Origin: Begonia masoniana
Lineage: Eukaryota > Streptophyta > Magnoliopsida > Cucurbitales > Begoniaceae
Reading direction: 5' to 3'
DNA: 64,000 nucleotides
NCBI GenBank assembly: GCA_022432975.1
Contig: CM039503.1
Span: forward strand, 52,822,466-52,886,465
A model generated the notes under the pieces. The model ran no database searches. It worked only from the letters and a program-made list of their open reading frames with translations, and was not told the origin of the DNA. The translations under genes and the position numbers were made by a program. Positions 35,301 through 48,201 of this stretch are shown here, in pieces (position 1 is the stretch's first letter; the number at the start of each line of letters is the position of its first letter).

Positions 35301-37041
35301 GTTACCTATATTGCCGATGCCAACAATTTTGCCCTTTTGGTTTCCACCAAAAGTAACACTTCCTTTCTTCTTGTTGACAACAGCAAACTTGGTTGAGTCT
35401 CCTGTCATATGCCTCAAGCATCCACTGTCGAGGTATCATTTATCTTTTCCAGGAGAACAGTCAACCTGCAAAACCGAAGATCAAGTTGTCTTATTTGGTA
35501 CCCAAACCTTTTGGGTCCTAGAGTTAGGTCTGGTTCCCTTGGGAACCCATTGAAGTTTACCACTTGATTTCATATTGTTTGCTTTTAACGGACATACAAA
35601 AGATTTATGTCCTGCTTCATTACAAGCATGGCAGACAGAAGATTTAACAAAGAAATTTTTAAAGGCTTTTCTTTTATTAGACTTGTCATATCCTAAGCCT
35701 GCTCTGTCAAAATTTGTTCTCTGACTACCTAACACCATCTTAAATAACTTGGTGCCATTAGTAAATTTCAGAATAATATTATTCAAGTCTTCGTTTTTGC
35801 TTTTAAGTTCAGAAACTTCCTTTTCATGCTGATTATTTTCCTTAGCATGCTTTTCAACTAGACTTGCATTTTCTCTTTTCAACGAATTGTATTTGGCCTT
35901 TAACATGCTAAATTGCTTAACCAAATCGTTAAATGTATCAATCATATCATCATCATCATCAGATTCATTATCACTAGAAGAATGACTAACCTCATCCTCT
36001 TTGGCCATGAAGCATAGATTTGCCACTTCCTCATCTTCTGAAGAAGAGGTGTCACCTTCACTGTCATCCTAAATGGCCTTCATAGCCTTCTTCTTAAACT
36101 TCTTGGGATTCTTCTTTGCTTGAGGACAGTCGGCCTTCATGTAACCCGGCTTCCCACACTCAAAACATGTGATTTCCTTTTCCTTTTGAGGCTTTTCTCC
36201 TCTAGAGAATTTCCTCCCATGCATCTTTTTTCTCTGGAGGAACTTGCTGAATCTTCTGGTAATAAGAGCAATATCCTCATCTTCATCTTCTTCCTCAGAG
36301 TCATCTTGTTTGCTCGAGGAAGCTTTAAGTGCTATATCCTTCTTTTTACTGATCTCTTTCTCTTTGAGATCTGCCTTGTCATTGGCTCTCATGGTTATCT
36401 CATGAGTCATCAGAGAGCCAATAAGCTCTTCAAGCTTGAGCACTTTAAGATCCCTGGCCTCTTGTATTGCTGTTACTTTCGGTTGCCAGGCTCTAGGTAG
36501 ACATCTTAAGATTTTTTTTTACAAGTTCTTCACCTGAGTACAACTTACCAAGAGCTTTTAAACCATTAGTAATGTTAGTGAATCGAGTAAACATAGAAGA
36601 AATAGTCTCATCCTTTTCCATGGAAAACAATTCGTACTCATGTACAAGCATGCTTAATTTACTCTCTTTAACTTGGTTTGTTCCCTCATGTGTAACTTCT
36701 AATAGATGCCATATCTCCTGTGCACTGTCGCATCCCTGAACTCTATTGAACTCATCTCTATTTAGTGCACAATATAGTGTATTTATTGCTTTAGCATTTA
36801 GGCTCAAATTTTTCTTGTTTGATTCGGTAAATTCATGAGGAGACTTAGAAACACTAATGTCTTTATCAGTTTTCATGGGTTTGTAAGGTCCATATTCTAT
36901 TATGTTCCAGATCTCATAATCCATGGCTTGAACAAAAATTCTCATTCTTGCCTTCCAGTAAACATAATCACTACCATCAAAGAGGGGAGGTCTATTAATA
37001 GCTTGACCTTCTGCGTGTGTGGAGTTAGTGATGAATGCCAT
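32374..37041 (-). pseudogene. Sirevirus-like Copia gag-pol, decayed
   Basis: Reads leftwards: gag (UBN2-type, RPPLFDGSDYVYWKARM), two zinc knuckles (one with His changed to Tyr, CFECGKPGYMKADC; one intact, CHACNEAGHKSFVC), protease (YLDSGC), integrase (HMDLFDP, RSDHGGEF), reverse transcriptase (QMDVKSAFLNG, YGLKQAPRAWYDRL, YVDDIIFG) and RNase H (STAESEYIAAGSCCAQ). Breaks include a frameshift in an A-run near 36,515, a second frameshift with a small deletion near 34,470, and stops at about 36,069, 35,481, 35,427, 33,991 and 33,679. The zinc-knuckle pair and the RT wording fit the SIRE/Maximus lineage. It is not able to make a complete polyprotein. Confidence 0.9.
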
Positions 37042-37093
37042 TGTAAATATATATCACAGAGTGTTTAAACACAACTTAGACAATGATTAACCT

Positions 37094-37105
37094 GCTCTGA
37101 TACCA
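37094..37105 (-). other. primer-binding site of the Sirevirus-like element
   Basis: The minus strand reads TGGTATCAGAGC, complementary to the 3' end of initiator tRNA-Met, two bases after the LTR end. Confidence 0.88.
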
Positions 37106-37107
37106 AT

Positions 37108-38219
37108 TGTAGGATCGAGATTGCCTAAGAGGGGGGTGAATTAGTCTTTTTAAAACTTAATTTACTAAACTAATTAATTTCTCTCTTATGTTCAAACGAT
37201 TTGAAAACAGCGAATAATCAAACAATAAAAGTGAGAGAGTGAGAGAAATTGACACCACAGTTTTTAACGTGGTTCGGCTAAGCTTGCCTACGTCCACGCT
37301 TCAAGGCTCTCCCTTGAAGATTCTTAACCTTCTCCTCACGAGAAAACCAGATCGAACTTCCGGGCGTCGATCTACTGCCTTTACACCTTGATTGAACTTC
37401 ACGGGCGTCAATCATAGCCTTTACATAATTGTGAGTTTGTAAAAAGATTTGCACAAGCTACACACTCTCAAAGATTAAATCTTAAGTTATCGATTCGAGA
37501 GGTGTAGAAGAATAATACAGAGTATGAAAGTTACGCTCGTTAGGGCTCAGTAGAAGATTTGCAAAAGTTATTTCTTCGAGCTTTCTTCTCGGCTTTAATA
37601 CTCTGTCTGCAAACGGCTCTTGGAATTTGAATGCTCCTTATCAGAATAGGAAACTTTATTCCCGTTGGAGCAGCATCCGTACAAATACAAATAGCTGTTG
37701 CTTCGCGGTTATTTTGAATTCTGGCGGAAGATCACCGGTTTAAGCAGCTTTAAAATATCGGATCGTCATCGGTAGATGCAACATGATAAGCGCTGAACCG
37801 CCATCGGTATATGTTACTTTAAGAAGCTGAACCGGTATCGGCAGATGTAACGTTATAAGCGCTGAACCGCCATCGGTATATGCAACTTCAAAATGCCATC
37901 GGCAGAAGTGATTCTGAAATGCCATCGGCAGGAGTAGCTTCAAATGCCATCGGCAGGAGTAGCTTGAAAACGCCATCGGCAGAAGTGATTTTGAAATGCC
38001 ATCGGTAGAAGCAACTACAAAATGCCATCGGCAGGAGTAGCTTGAAAACGCCATCGGCAGAAGTAACCTTTGAACGACTTCGCCTTTTGTCGTTTAGTGA
38101 TCGGCAGGAGTAGCCTTGAACGACTCCGCCTTTGTCGTTTAGTAATCGGTGTATGTCTACTTTTAACAACTCATCGGCAGATCAATTTTCAGCCCTGTTT
38201 TACTATTCAGCCTTGTACA
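37108..38219 (-). repeat. 5' LTR of the Sirevirus-like Copia
   Basis: In plus orientation it begins TGTAGGATCG and ends CCTTGTACA, about 1.1 kb. It carries the CCTAAGAGGGGGGTGAATTA stretch common in plant Sirevirus LTRs. A cluster of imperfect repeats of CATCGGCAG(A/G)AGTAGC type lies at 37,740-38,170. Related CGATGCCTATCGGTAGAT repeats occur between pol and the extra ORF (32,250-32,330). No 3' LTR is present: the element is truncated on its downstream side. Confidence 0.75.
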
Positions 38220-40272
38220 CTTAACTCGATTCATTAGACAACTAAAATACCCTTTTCAAGAGTATTTACAAATAATTTCATATTTATAATTCATTATTCT
38301 CATTTAATAAACATAATCAAATTACATACTTAACATACAAATACATCATCAAAAACATATTTAGACTTAAACACTCTATAAGTCAACAGCAAGCTCTCTG
38401 GAATTCAAATTTTCTAGAGAGCTGCCTCCTTCTTTCTTTTTCCCTTTTCCTTTCGATCCCCTGCACATTTTGCACACACATCACAATCTCTCCTTCATCA
38501 ATACACCTCTAAACATTTCATAACAACACTTCTACCCGCATACAATTCTCACTCCACCGATCACCCAGAAAACTGACTCAAACATATTTAAAACGTAACC
38601 AAATTTCGTAAAAATGAACCGCATGGTTCCGTTTAAAAATTTAACATTTTCCTCTGATTGAAAACGTTAAAACACAACAAAATCCTGTGCATTATCTATC
38701 CAGACATCAAACATCCTAATATGGTTCCACTATACAATTTTCCTACGTTTCTATCTATCAAATCTCCAAAAACATTTACTTACATCCCCACGGATCAAAA
38801 TAGCGTCGACTGCGCCAACACACTCCCACGGGCCATCCTCCATCAACTTGCTCATACATGGGGTGAAGGAACGTCGTCCTCACCTGTCTCGAAATCACCT
38901 ACACCATAGAAATAAAATGTGAGCTAGAGGCTCAGTAAGTCTACGTGAATGCACGTGAATACTATGCATATGCGGTTCGTAAAACATGCATCCTACCTTT
39001 TCGCTATTCATTGTATTTAAAATGTCACCGGGGCTTCGCTCTCAGTAGATAGAAGCGGCACATCCGACGATTGGATAGCTCCTTGTATCTACCCGGGGGA
39101 AAAACATGCTTCATCCGAAAGCTATGTCTGAACCACCGCCACCGATGTGACCATCCAATACATACTTTTTACCTTTTCTTTAACCTTTTCCTTTTCATGA
39201 AAATATGCATAGAAATTCCTTTTTTATGCCTTTCAAAAACCATGATGCGTGAACATGTACTATGCCATAAACGAAATCGAGACATACAAACAATGAACTT
39301 AAACAATCAACAACTTAACCAAACCTACATCTACTACCCAACCTATTTACCCAACACATTCTACATCTCCAATTTCCTCAATCAACATAAATCTTATGGT
39401 GTAGGCCAATCAGCCAAACGAGTCACGAAGACTTATCTCGCGTTCGTTGCAATTTAAGTTCCGTCCACGAGCGTTATTCACCTATGGCAATACACAACTT
39501 TCGTCATTTAAAACCGAGTTTACACTATTAAACTTTCAAACTAACGAAACCTTAACTAAGGAAATCTCCTAAAACTTTAAATCAACTCATTGAGGCATTT
39601 TGTCGAGCAATTTGTGCTCGACATTTCAAAACCTCCATTAATGAAGTTTCCCAAAGCTCCAAAGCTCCAAAACCTTAACATTCTCCAATAACTCGATTAA
39701 TTTCGTCCAATAAACATCAATATGTCCGTTTGAGGCATAATAACGCTAAACCTATTGATTTCCAACCTAATTCCACGTTTTTTAACAAAACCCTAAACGA
39801 ACCCTAATCGTTTTACATCCCGAAAATCACGAATAAGCTTTTCAAAATCATAGAACCTTACCTAGAGTGTCGATTGAAGGAGAAAATGTGAAGAACGGAT
39901 GTCGATCGGAAGAAAGCTCGAGTCGCCGGAGAGAAATCGCGTGAGGAGGAAGAAGAAATTGCCTGGAGTTGGAAGAGGAGGAGATATCGCGTGACGTGCT
40001 GGAGAAGAAGAGGAGATTTGTGATTTTTAATAAAATTTACTTGACAAATTACCTTTTTACCCTTCCTTTTGATTTTCTATTTGTTTCGTCCTTTGTTTCG
40101 TTAATTAACCATAGATCCGGTTTCTCCAAATTTCCTTATTTCACTAATAATTCGAATTTATTACTAGGGCTCTATTAAAACTTTCTGCTAGCAAAACAAA
40201 TTTAATTTGACATATTTACAAAAATACCATTATCTATTGGAATAAAAAAATTTCGTAAAACCGGATGTTACA
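38220..40272 (-). mobile_element. reverse-oriented Gypsy LTR (truncated)
   Basis: The minus strand starts TGTAACATCCGGTTTTACG at 40,272 and follows the LTR at 40,672 block by block. Shared features include the ACAAAGGACGAAA region, CTAGGTAAGGTTCTA, ACGCTCGTGGACGGA, GGCCTACACC and a short palindromic region (GCTCTCTAGAAAATTTGAA...AGAGAGC). The expected 3' end (GTCGTCACA type) is missing because the Sirevirus-like LTR abuts it. It is inserted in the Mutator transposase gene directly at codon 'Ser-Trp' (40,273). Confidence 0.75.
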
Positions 40273-40274
40273 AC

Positions 40275-40671
40275 TCGTGGCTGTGGTTTTTAGAGTTATT
40301 GCAGGACGATTTAGGCAATGGTTGTGGACGAGGATGGACATTTGTGACGGATCAACAAAATGTATATATTATTATTACTATTATTATTTTTCGGGCGTTG
40401 TAGTTATATTGTTTTATACTGAGTCTGATTTTCTTTAAAATTCAAGGGGTTGTTGGCTGCTGTGGACGACACATTTTGTTTAGCCGAACACCATTTGTGA
40501 TAAAGACATATGTATGCAAACTTCAAAGGACGATTTCGGGACATAGCATATAGAGATGCTATGTGGAATGCATCAAGGGCAACCATAAGGGAATATTTTG
40601 AGATAGCAATGAGGAAAGTGCATGAGCGAAACCCAGATGCTCATACATGGCTTCGACGAACACCGACTAGC
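40275..40671 (+). pseudogene. Mutator (MULE) transposase fragment with intron
   Basis: Two exon pieces, 40,275-40,361 and 40,447-40,671, join in frame across an 85-bp GT-AG intron. Together they read SWLWFLELLQDDL, GWTFVTDQQN-GLLAAV, AEHHL, two adjacent stops, then RHMYANFKGRF and AMWNASRAT. This matches the conserved MULE transposase core: the W-FL-L--DL helix, the WTF-SD-QKGL stretch holding a catalytic Asp, and the C-x2-H...YANF motif. The two stops (TGA TAA) fall at the Cys and next residue of that motif. The N-terminal part is lost to the left and the C-terminal part is cut off at 40,671 by the Gypsy LTR. It identifies the host element of the nest. Confidence 0.9.
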
Positions 40672-43226
40672 TGTAATACCCGGCTTACGAGATCTTAATA
40701 TTTTATTATATAATGGCATTTTTTGTAAATATGTCAAATTAAGTCCGTTTTGCAAAAAAAGAGCTTTATTACAATCCTAACGATTAATGGGAATTTTAAG
40801 AAATTTACGAGAATTTTCGGAGTAATAACGCTATGTTTCGAGTAATTAAGTTTATCGTAATATAAATGACGTTTAGTAAAAAATAGTAAACGAGGTCCGA
40901 TTTACGAACGGACAGTTTTGATAAATCTCAAATAATAAGTTGGACTTATTGGTAAATTAAGGAAATTTGAAGAAGCCGAATCGTTAGCTAATTAACGAAA
41001 CAATGGACGAAATAAATAGAAAATCAAAGGAAGGACAAAATGGTAATTTACCAAAGTAAAAGCTATAAAAAAAAAAGAGGGGCAATTGCCTTTCTTCTTC
41101 TCCACGCGAATTCTCTCTCTCTCTCCTGCGAATTCTCTCCCTCCTTGGCGATTCACGGCGATTCTCATTTCCGGCGACCGGTTCGTGCTCCGATCGTCTC
41201 CGTTCTTCGCAATTCCTCCCCAATCCAGATCCTAGGTACGGTTCTAAGGTTTTAGAAAAGTTTATTTCGATTTTTACGAAGTTTAAACGATTAGGGTTTC
41301 GTTTAGATTATCGTTAAAAATGTGATTTGGGGTTCGAAATTTATATGTTTGCCGTGTTTAAGGATATAAAGGCTGTATGGAACGTTATTGGACGATGTTA
41401 AATCAATTTGGGAGAAATGTTAAAATTAGAGGATTTTCGGGTTTTTAGGAAAACTCGTTGATTGTGGTTTTAAAACTATCGAGTATTAATCGTTGTTTAA
41501 ATACTTCGATTTATTAAGTTAAGATTTTAGGAAATTCCTTAGTTAAGGATTTTGTTAGTTTTGGACGTTAAATTGTTTAAGCTTCTTTTAACGACAATTT
41601 GGTGAAACTGCTTAGGTGGACAACGCTCGTGGACGGAGCTTGAGCTGCAACGGACACGAGGTAAGTTCTCGTGATTTTCTCTGGCCGATTGACCTACACC
41701 GTACGTCGGGATCGTCTCGAAAAGTTTTGGTGATGCGTTTGTTTAAATTGTTTTGGTTGGGTAGTTAGGTTAGTCGTTTATAGGTTATGGTTGTTTATCG
41801 TCTTGATGGTACACATGCTGGTTGTTTACTTTATGCATTTGACTTCTCATGCATCACATCTATTAAAGCATATGTTTAAGGGAATGAAATGAATCCACGT
41901 AATCTGTTATCTGGTCATGGCGAGGTGGTTTAGACCTCGGTGATATTCTGTCTGCGACCTAATTAAAAAGTAAACTGAAACAACAAAATCTACGTAATCT
42001 GTTATCTGGTCACGGCGAGGTGGGTTTAGTCCTCGGTGACAATCTGTCTGCGACGTAATGAATCTGAATCTGTTATATGCATGTTTTATGAATGGCATAC
42101 GCATCTGCACGCATCTGCATTTACAAGAGCTTGCTGAGATTTTTATCTCATAGGTGTCTGTATGGTGTAGGTGTCTTCGACATAGGTGAGGACGAGATCC
42201 CTCCACCTGAGGAGTGATGCTGTTGACGGAGGATGGTCACGGGAGTGCGTTGGCGCTGTCGAGGCTCGTTTTGACCCGTGGGACTCATGGTTAGATGTTT
42301 TGAATGTTTTGGCTATATTTTGGGCGAACTGGGTTTATTATGAATTATTGTATAGTTAGAGACATTTTAAGATGTTTGGTTTTGTATAGTGGATAGGTTA
42401 TGTTTTGAGTTTTAAAACGTTTTGAAAATGTATTTTGTAAATGTTTGGTATTAGGGAAATGTTCAGTTTTTAAACCAAACCACGTAGTTCGTTTTTACGA
42501 AAACGGGTTATGAATTGAGTTTCGAGTAGTTGTTTCGGGTGTTTGATGAAGTGAGGAATGACGAGATTTTGAGTGAGTTTTATTGGAATGTATGGTTGAG
42601 AGGTGGGATGAAAATTTGATGAAATGGTGAAGGGTTTTGATTAATGTATGTGGAAATGAGGGAAGAGAAGGAACGAAGAAAAAGAGAAAAAGAGAAAGAA
42701 GAAGTGAGGAGGTAGTGGGGATGGCGACCAATCGCCAGGAGGTGGCGATCGGTCACCAGGAGGAACCACGCTCTGGAAGATTTCCAGAGCGTGTGGCGAT
42801 CGATCTCCTGGTTTCTGGCGATCGATCGCCCCTCGATGGTTACACGGCAATCACGGATCGCCTGGGAGGTGATCGCTAGGCAATCGAGTGATCGCCTAAG
42901 GGGCGATTGTTCGCCATACGAAGATCGCTTCTGGCGATCGATCGCCTGTTTTGGGCGATCGATCGCCACAATGTTTTACACGGCTTTTGCCATTTTTGCC
43001 CCCTTCTCCTCTGCCGATTGTTTTCATTTAATTTTTATAGTTTTATTCAAGTTGTTTTAAGTTTAACTTAAACGGTTTAACAACTTAGACTTCAACGATT
43101 TTAGTTTCATTCCCGATCCCGATTTTAAAGTTTTATTTCCGCTCACACGTATGAGATTTAATTAGGATATAAAGACAAAAAAAAATATAGTACGGGAAAA
43201 TGGGGTACAGTGTTAGGGTCGTCACA
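40672..43226 (+). repeat. Gypsy A 5' LTR
   Basis: Starts TGTAATACCCGGCTTACGAG and ends GGGTCGTCACA. It holds a cluster of GCGATCG palindromes at 42,720-42,970 and a 3' region TGCTGAGATTTTTATCTCA followed by GTGTAGGTG, likely near the polyadenylation region. Confidence 0.9.
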
Positions 43227-43390
43227 GTTTATGGTATCAGAGCCCCCGGGTTTTAAAATCGGTTCTGTAGACTGCTCGACTGCACAGCCACTACGCGGAC
43301 ATTTTTCATCAACTGTAAGTATGTTTATAGCTTTATCTGATTTCTATTTTTAGAGCTGTGTGTTTTAACCTATATAGGATTTATAGAACT

Positions 43391-44497
43391 ATGGTGCGTC
43401 GAGAAAACGATCGAGATGACCGAGACGATACGATAGATACCCTTAAGGACTTCTTTTCTCAACAGTCTCAACATATGGAGCGACAGGCTCAACAGATGGC
43501 GAGACAGTGTCAACAGTTAGGCACCCTTATTAACCGAGAGGGCGTTAGAGCTCGGGAGGCAGCCATTCCGGGTAATCGTGGGATGGATAGATTTCAGAAG
43601 CTCCAGCCCCCTGTATTTAACGGACAGTCTACGGATCCCTCTTCAGCTGAGGAGTGGATTCGCACCATGGAGGACATGCTGGCATATGCGAGCATTGAGG
43701 ACGGAGAGAAGGTGGCGTTGGTGACTTACCACTTAGAGTTAGATGCCCGGTTTTGGTGGGATTCCATCAAGACAGCCACCGATGTGACGGTTATGGGTTG
43801 GGAGCGATTCAGGATGGAGGCGAAGATGGTGGAATTTATGCAGTTACGGCAAGTTGGTTCGATTGCCGAGTATGTGAGAAAGTTCGAAGCCCTTTCTCGA
43901 TTCGCGCAATGTCAGGTCAGCGTTAATGAGGACAAGGTACGCAGATTTTTACAGGGACTTGGCCAGGAGTTTCGGATGTGTCTTACTATATCTGGGGTAC
44001 GGAATGTATCCTATGACGAGATTGTGGCTAGAGCGCTTGAGATAGAGGCAGTTGATCAGAGTTCTACCAAACCGAGGGAACCATCTGAGGGCTTCTTTCG
44101 AGAGATTCACCCCCAGATCAGGAGTAAGGACTGGCAGCCGAGAGCACAGCCACAACAACAACAACAGAGAGGCGTTAAGAGGCCTTTAGAGGGAGGCAAC
44201 GATCGAGGTAAAGGTAAACATGTACAAGGTGCTTCTCAAATGTCTTGGTGCCCTAAGTGCCAGAAAGAACACGGTGGTGAGTGCCGGGTTGGCACGAACA
44301 AATGTTTTAGGTGTGATGGAGCTGACCACTTCGTTAAAGACTACCCGAAGTCCGGCCGAGATCAGTCAGGCAGTGATCGGAGGAGGATTATGCCGAGGAT
44401 CTTTGCATTTGTCGAGCCTGGTGACGTTGATGACGGGGCCCTGCCTTCTCTTATTACAGGTACTGTCTTGATTACCCGTATAGCAATATGTATATGA
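43391..44497 (+). pseudogene. Gypsy A gag protein
   Basis: The start ATG at 43,391 was chosen because it begins the charged MVRRENDRDD typical of chromovirus gag. Residues about 60-200 form the retrotransposon gag domain (FNGQSTDPSSAEEWIRTMED, ARFWWDSIK, FRMEAKMVEF, SIAEYVRKFEALSRFA, FLQGL). Near the end are a CPKCQKEHGGEC unit and a zinc knuckle CFRCDGADHFVKDYPK whose last Cys is Tyr. The frame is open but ends without protease, RT or integrase. It may still be translated as gag alone. Confidence 0.85.
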
Positions 44498-45730
44498 AAG
44501 GTAAGAGAATAGTAGGTGGGTAAGAAGAGTTACTAGGCGAACCTCGACGAGAGGATAGTAGACTACATATAGGATGATATAGACCTTATAGATATAGAAT
44601 TATGCATTAGTAGGATTAGCTTGACTTAACCACGTGAGGTGGTGCAACTAAGAATCTAGTTACCATTAGAGGAGTACGCCCTAAGCGATATGGCTTTCAA
44701 TAAGTAGAAATGGAGTTTGTTTGGCAATCCCTTGGAGTATTAGAATAAGACTAATCAAGAAGAATGGAAGTTTAGAGATAAACTTATTGAGGAATACCCT
44801 AGGTTGTTGTAATACTTAGAGTGTGTTTAAATAGAGACGAGGGAGTACCATAGAATTCGTATGTTAGAGATTCGTGAGAAGTTGAGAGTGTCTAGACGAA
44901 TGTAGAATTCAAGAGCTAACGACTAGGAGAAACAAAAGAGTGTGGACCATTTAGTAACTTTGAAGAAAAATCCTTGTAAGATATTGGGAATAATTGAAGG
45001 AGATTGTTGGACTAACCGAAGGGTTAAGGTTAGAATAAGTAGTTGAAGCGAATTTACGACAAAACTTAGTGATTCCATTGTACTTAGGGTTAACAAGGAG
45101 TTGAGCTAAACGAATGAGCGTAATGTATATAGTAAGAGGAAAGACATAGCGATAGAATTCATTGAGGTAGCTTAGAACAATACATGATGTTTGTAACGTT
45201 TTAGTTACAAAGGGACCAGGAACCTAAGCGAGTGGTAACCTTATCCCAGAAGGATTCGTTGAAACCTCGGGGTAATCTCGACGAGATGGTTTATGAAATT
45301 AGAGATTTGATCTTAGTTGAGAATTTTTATTAAGACTCGCGAGGTGCCCAAGGAAGTGTGCAATTTGGATAAGTTATGTTGGGACATTACTAGGGAATTG
45401 TGGATTCGGGTGGTCATAAAAGAGACTAAAGTTAAGGCCAACGAAGTTATACGTGAGGCTAGTTTTACAACTCCGATATTTATATAGAAATTGTTATACT
45501 CGATAGGTGGATAAGGTCGTAGTGTAGTGGAGATTTAGTGTTAGAATAAATAATTCGAGAAGGCTTCGATAGCGTGAAGTAGTTAAGTACGTGTTCGATA
45601 GACGCAAGATTAATGAAGTTAGAAACTAAAGGGGCTAAATTCGCGGAGTCGAAGTTGAAAATAAAGAGGAGTTTGGATCGTGACTTCGGTGTTGTTAGGA
45701 GTCCTTGAAAGATTTTTAACGCAAATGACG
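44498..45730 (+). other. Gypsy A internal region without recognisable pol
   Basis: No ORF above about 60 codons and no RT, RNase H or integrase motif. Either a strongly decayed pol or the non-coding interior of a non-autonomous element. Confidence 0.5.
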
Positions 45731-48201
45731 TGTAATATCCGGCTCGTACGGATTTTTAGAATATTATTATTATATTATTGGATGACATTTTTTGCAAATA
45801 TGTCGAATCAAGTCCGTTTTACGAAAAGAAAGCGTCATTACGATCCTAACGAATAATAAGAATTTTAAGTAATTTACGAGAATTTTCGGAGTAATAACGC
45901 TATATTCCGAGTAATTACCTCCATCGTAATGTAAATGACGTTTTAGTAAAAATAGTAAATGGGGTCCGATTTGCGAACGGACAGTTTTAATGAATCCCAA
46001 ATAATAAGTTGGACTTATTGGCGAAATATGGAAATTTGGAAAAGTCAAATCGTTGGACGATTAACGAAACGAATGACAAATCAAATAGAAATAAAAGTTA
46101 AGGGCATTTTAGTAATTTGTCAAATCAAATTATATTAAAAATCAACTTTTCTCTCTTCTCCCTCACTTCTTCTCCTTCTCTGTTTCACAAAATCGACAGA
46201 GAGCTATTTTCTCTCTCGGCCGCCGACGATTTTCCTCATCCGACCTCCGTTATTCCTCCCGATCGTTCCGTTTCCTTCACGTTTTCTCCTCCAATCAACG
46301 CTCTAGGTATGATTCTAAAGTTTTAGAGCGTTAAACTTCGAGTTTCGTAGAGTTTTACGTTTAGGGTTTTCATTAGGTTTTCGATTAAAAACAAGATTTA
46401 GGGTTTATAATTAATAGGTTTGCCGTAATAAAGTATATATTGGACGTATGAAACGTTATTGGACGAATTTGATTGATTTAGGACGAAAGTTAAAAATTAG
46501 GGATTTTCGAGATTTAGGGAAAAACTCGTAAATTGGAATTTAAGGTGCTGAGCGAGTATTGTCCAATAGAATAGCTCGATGAATTGAATTAAAGTTATAG
46601 GAAATTTCTTTAGTTAAGGTTTTATTTATTTGGACGTTAAGTACCTTAAATTAGTTTTAACGGCGAATATTGTGTTTTGCTTCAGACAAACAACGCTCGT
46701 GGACGGAGCTTGAGCTGCTTTGGACACGAGGTAAGTTCTCGTGATCTTCTTTGGCCGATTGGCCTACACCGTACGTCGAATGTCGTCTCGAGGAGTTTTG
46801 GAGATGCGTTTGTTTAATTGTACTTGGTTTGGGTAGCTAGGTTTTAGGGATTTATAGTTTACGCTTTACAGTCTTGATGGTACACGTTATTGTTTGTTTA
46901 CTTTAAGATATTGAAATCTTCACGCATCACTTGTTTTAAAGAAAAGCATGAAAATGAATTTCCGCATAGAGTTTTACAGATAACGTAAAGCATAGCATTG
47001 GCCGAAAGGCTTATTGGCCGAAAGGCGTATTGGCCGAAAGGCGTATTGGTCACGCGAGGTGGGGCTCAGGCACGGCTGTATGTGTTGTAAGCGTGCACCC
47101 CCCACTTCTAGCTGGAAAGAGTAGTCCGCCCGCTGGATGAGCTCTCTCTGGTTAGAGGGATAGGATCTCGGTGACACCTATTGAGCATTGCATAGTAAAG
47201 AAAACATACATGATTAATGAACTCATATGCACAACATGTATTGCATTTACGTAGAGCTTACTGGGATTTCATCTCATAGTGTATTGTATGGTGTAGGTGA
47301 CTTAGACATCGAGGCAGGTGAGGACGATGTCCCTCCTCCTGAGGCTTGAGTCCAGTTGACGGAGGATGGCTGTGGTGGTGTGCTGGTGCAGTCGAGGTTT
47401 ATCTGACCCGTGGGGACAGTATGTATAGATTTTGAGGGCTTTGGGACATTTTTGGCTGTTGGTAATATAGACATTATAGAATGCTTGGTTCTAATAGTTG
47501 ATAGGATTACGTTTTAACACTTTCAAACGTTTTGGAACTGTTTTGGGTGATTTTGAAATAGGTAGGTTTGTTTAGATTTTAAACATATCCATGCAGTTTG
47601 GTTTCATGAAAATGTACATGGTTTTAAATACGTTTTCAGTCAGTTTTTAGTGACAGACGAAGTGAAGTGTATGTTTCGGTGCTTTAATGTTGAGGATATG
47701 AGAATGTATGGAAGTGTATGAATTTAGATTACAGAGAGCATTTTTTTAAAGTGTTCTGCTCTCTGGATTGCTCTCTGGAATCACGTATTCCAGAGAGTAT
47801 TGGTGTTAAAAGAGAAGAGAAGAAAGAGCTGCTGCGATCGCTGTACAAATTGATGAGGGCGATCGGGCGCTGTGCGAGGAGCACTTGCAGCGATCGTGTG
47901 CTGCAATTGCAGCGATCGTGCGCTGCAATGTGCAGCGTGATCGCTGCTCCCTCTTTTGTCACGGGTTGGACAGTTTTGCCCTCCCCTTTTATTTGTTCTG
48001 TTTTCTTTAATTGTGTTATAGTTTTTAATTATTTTATTAAATAGTTTTATGTTTGTTTTAAATGGTTTTAATCTAGATTTTAAATTCCGATTTCGATTCT
48101 GGTTTCGATTTCGGTTTAGATCCCGCCTAGAGTTTAGTTAAAGATGTTAGGATAAAAAAAAAATAGTACGGAAATACGGGTACAGTACTAGGGTCGTGAC
48201 A
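45731..48201 (+). mobile_element. solo LTR of a related Gypsy family
   Basis: Starts TGTAATATCCGGCTCGTACG and ends GGGTCGTGACA. It follows LTR1 in layout but is clearly diverged. The flanks TGACG (45,726-45,730) and TGATG (48,202-48,206) are 4/5 identical, consistent with a TSD. No internal region remains, so it is a solo LTR inside Gypsy A. It has its own palindrome cluster around GCAGCGATCG (47,820-47,960). Confidence 0.75.
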
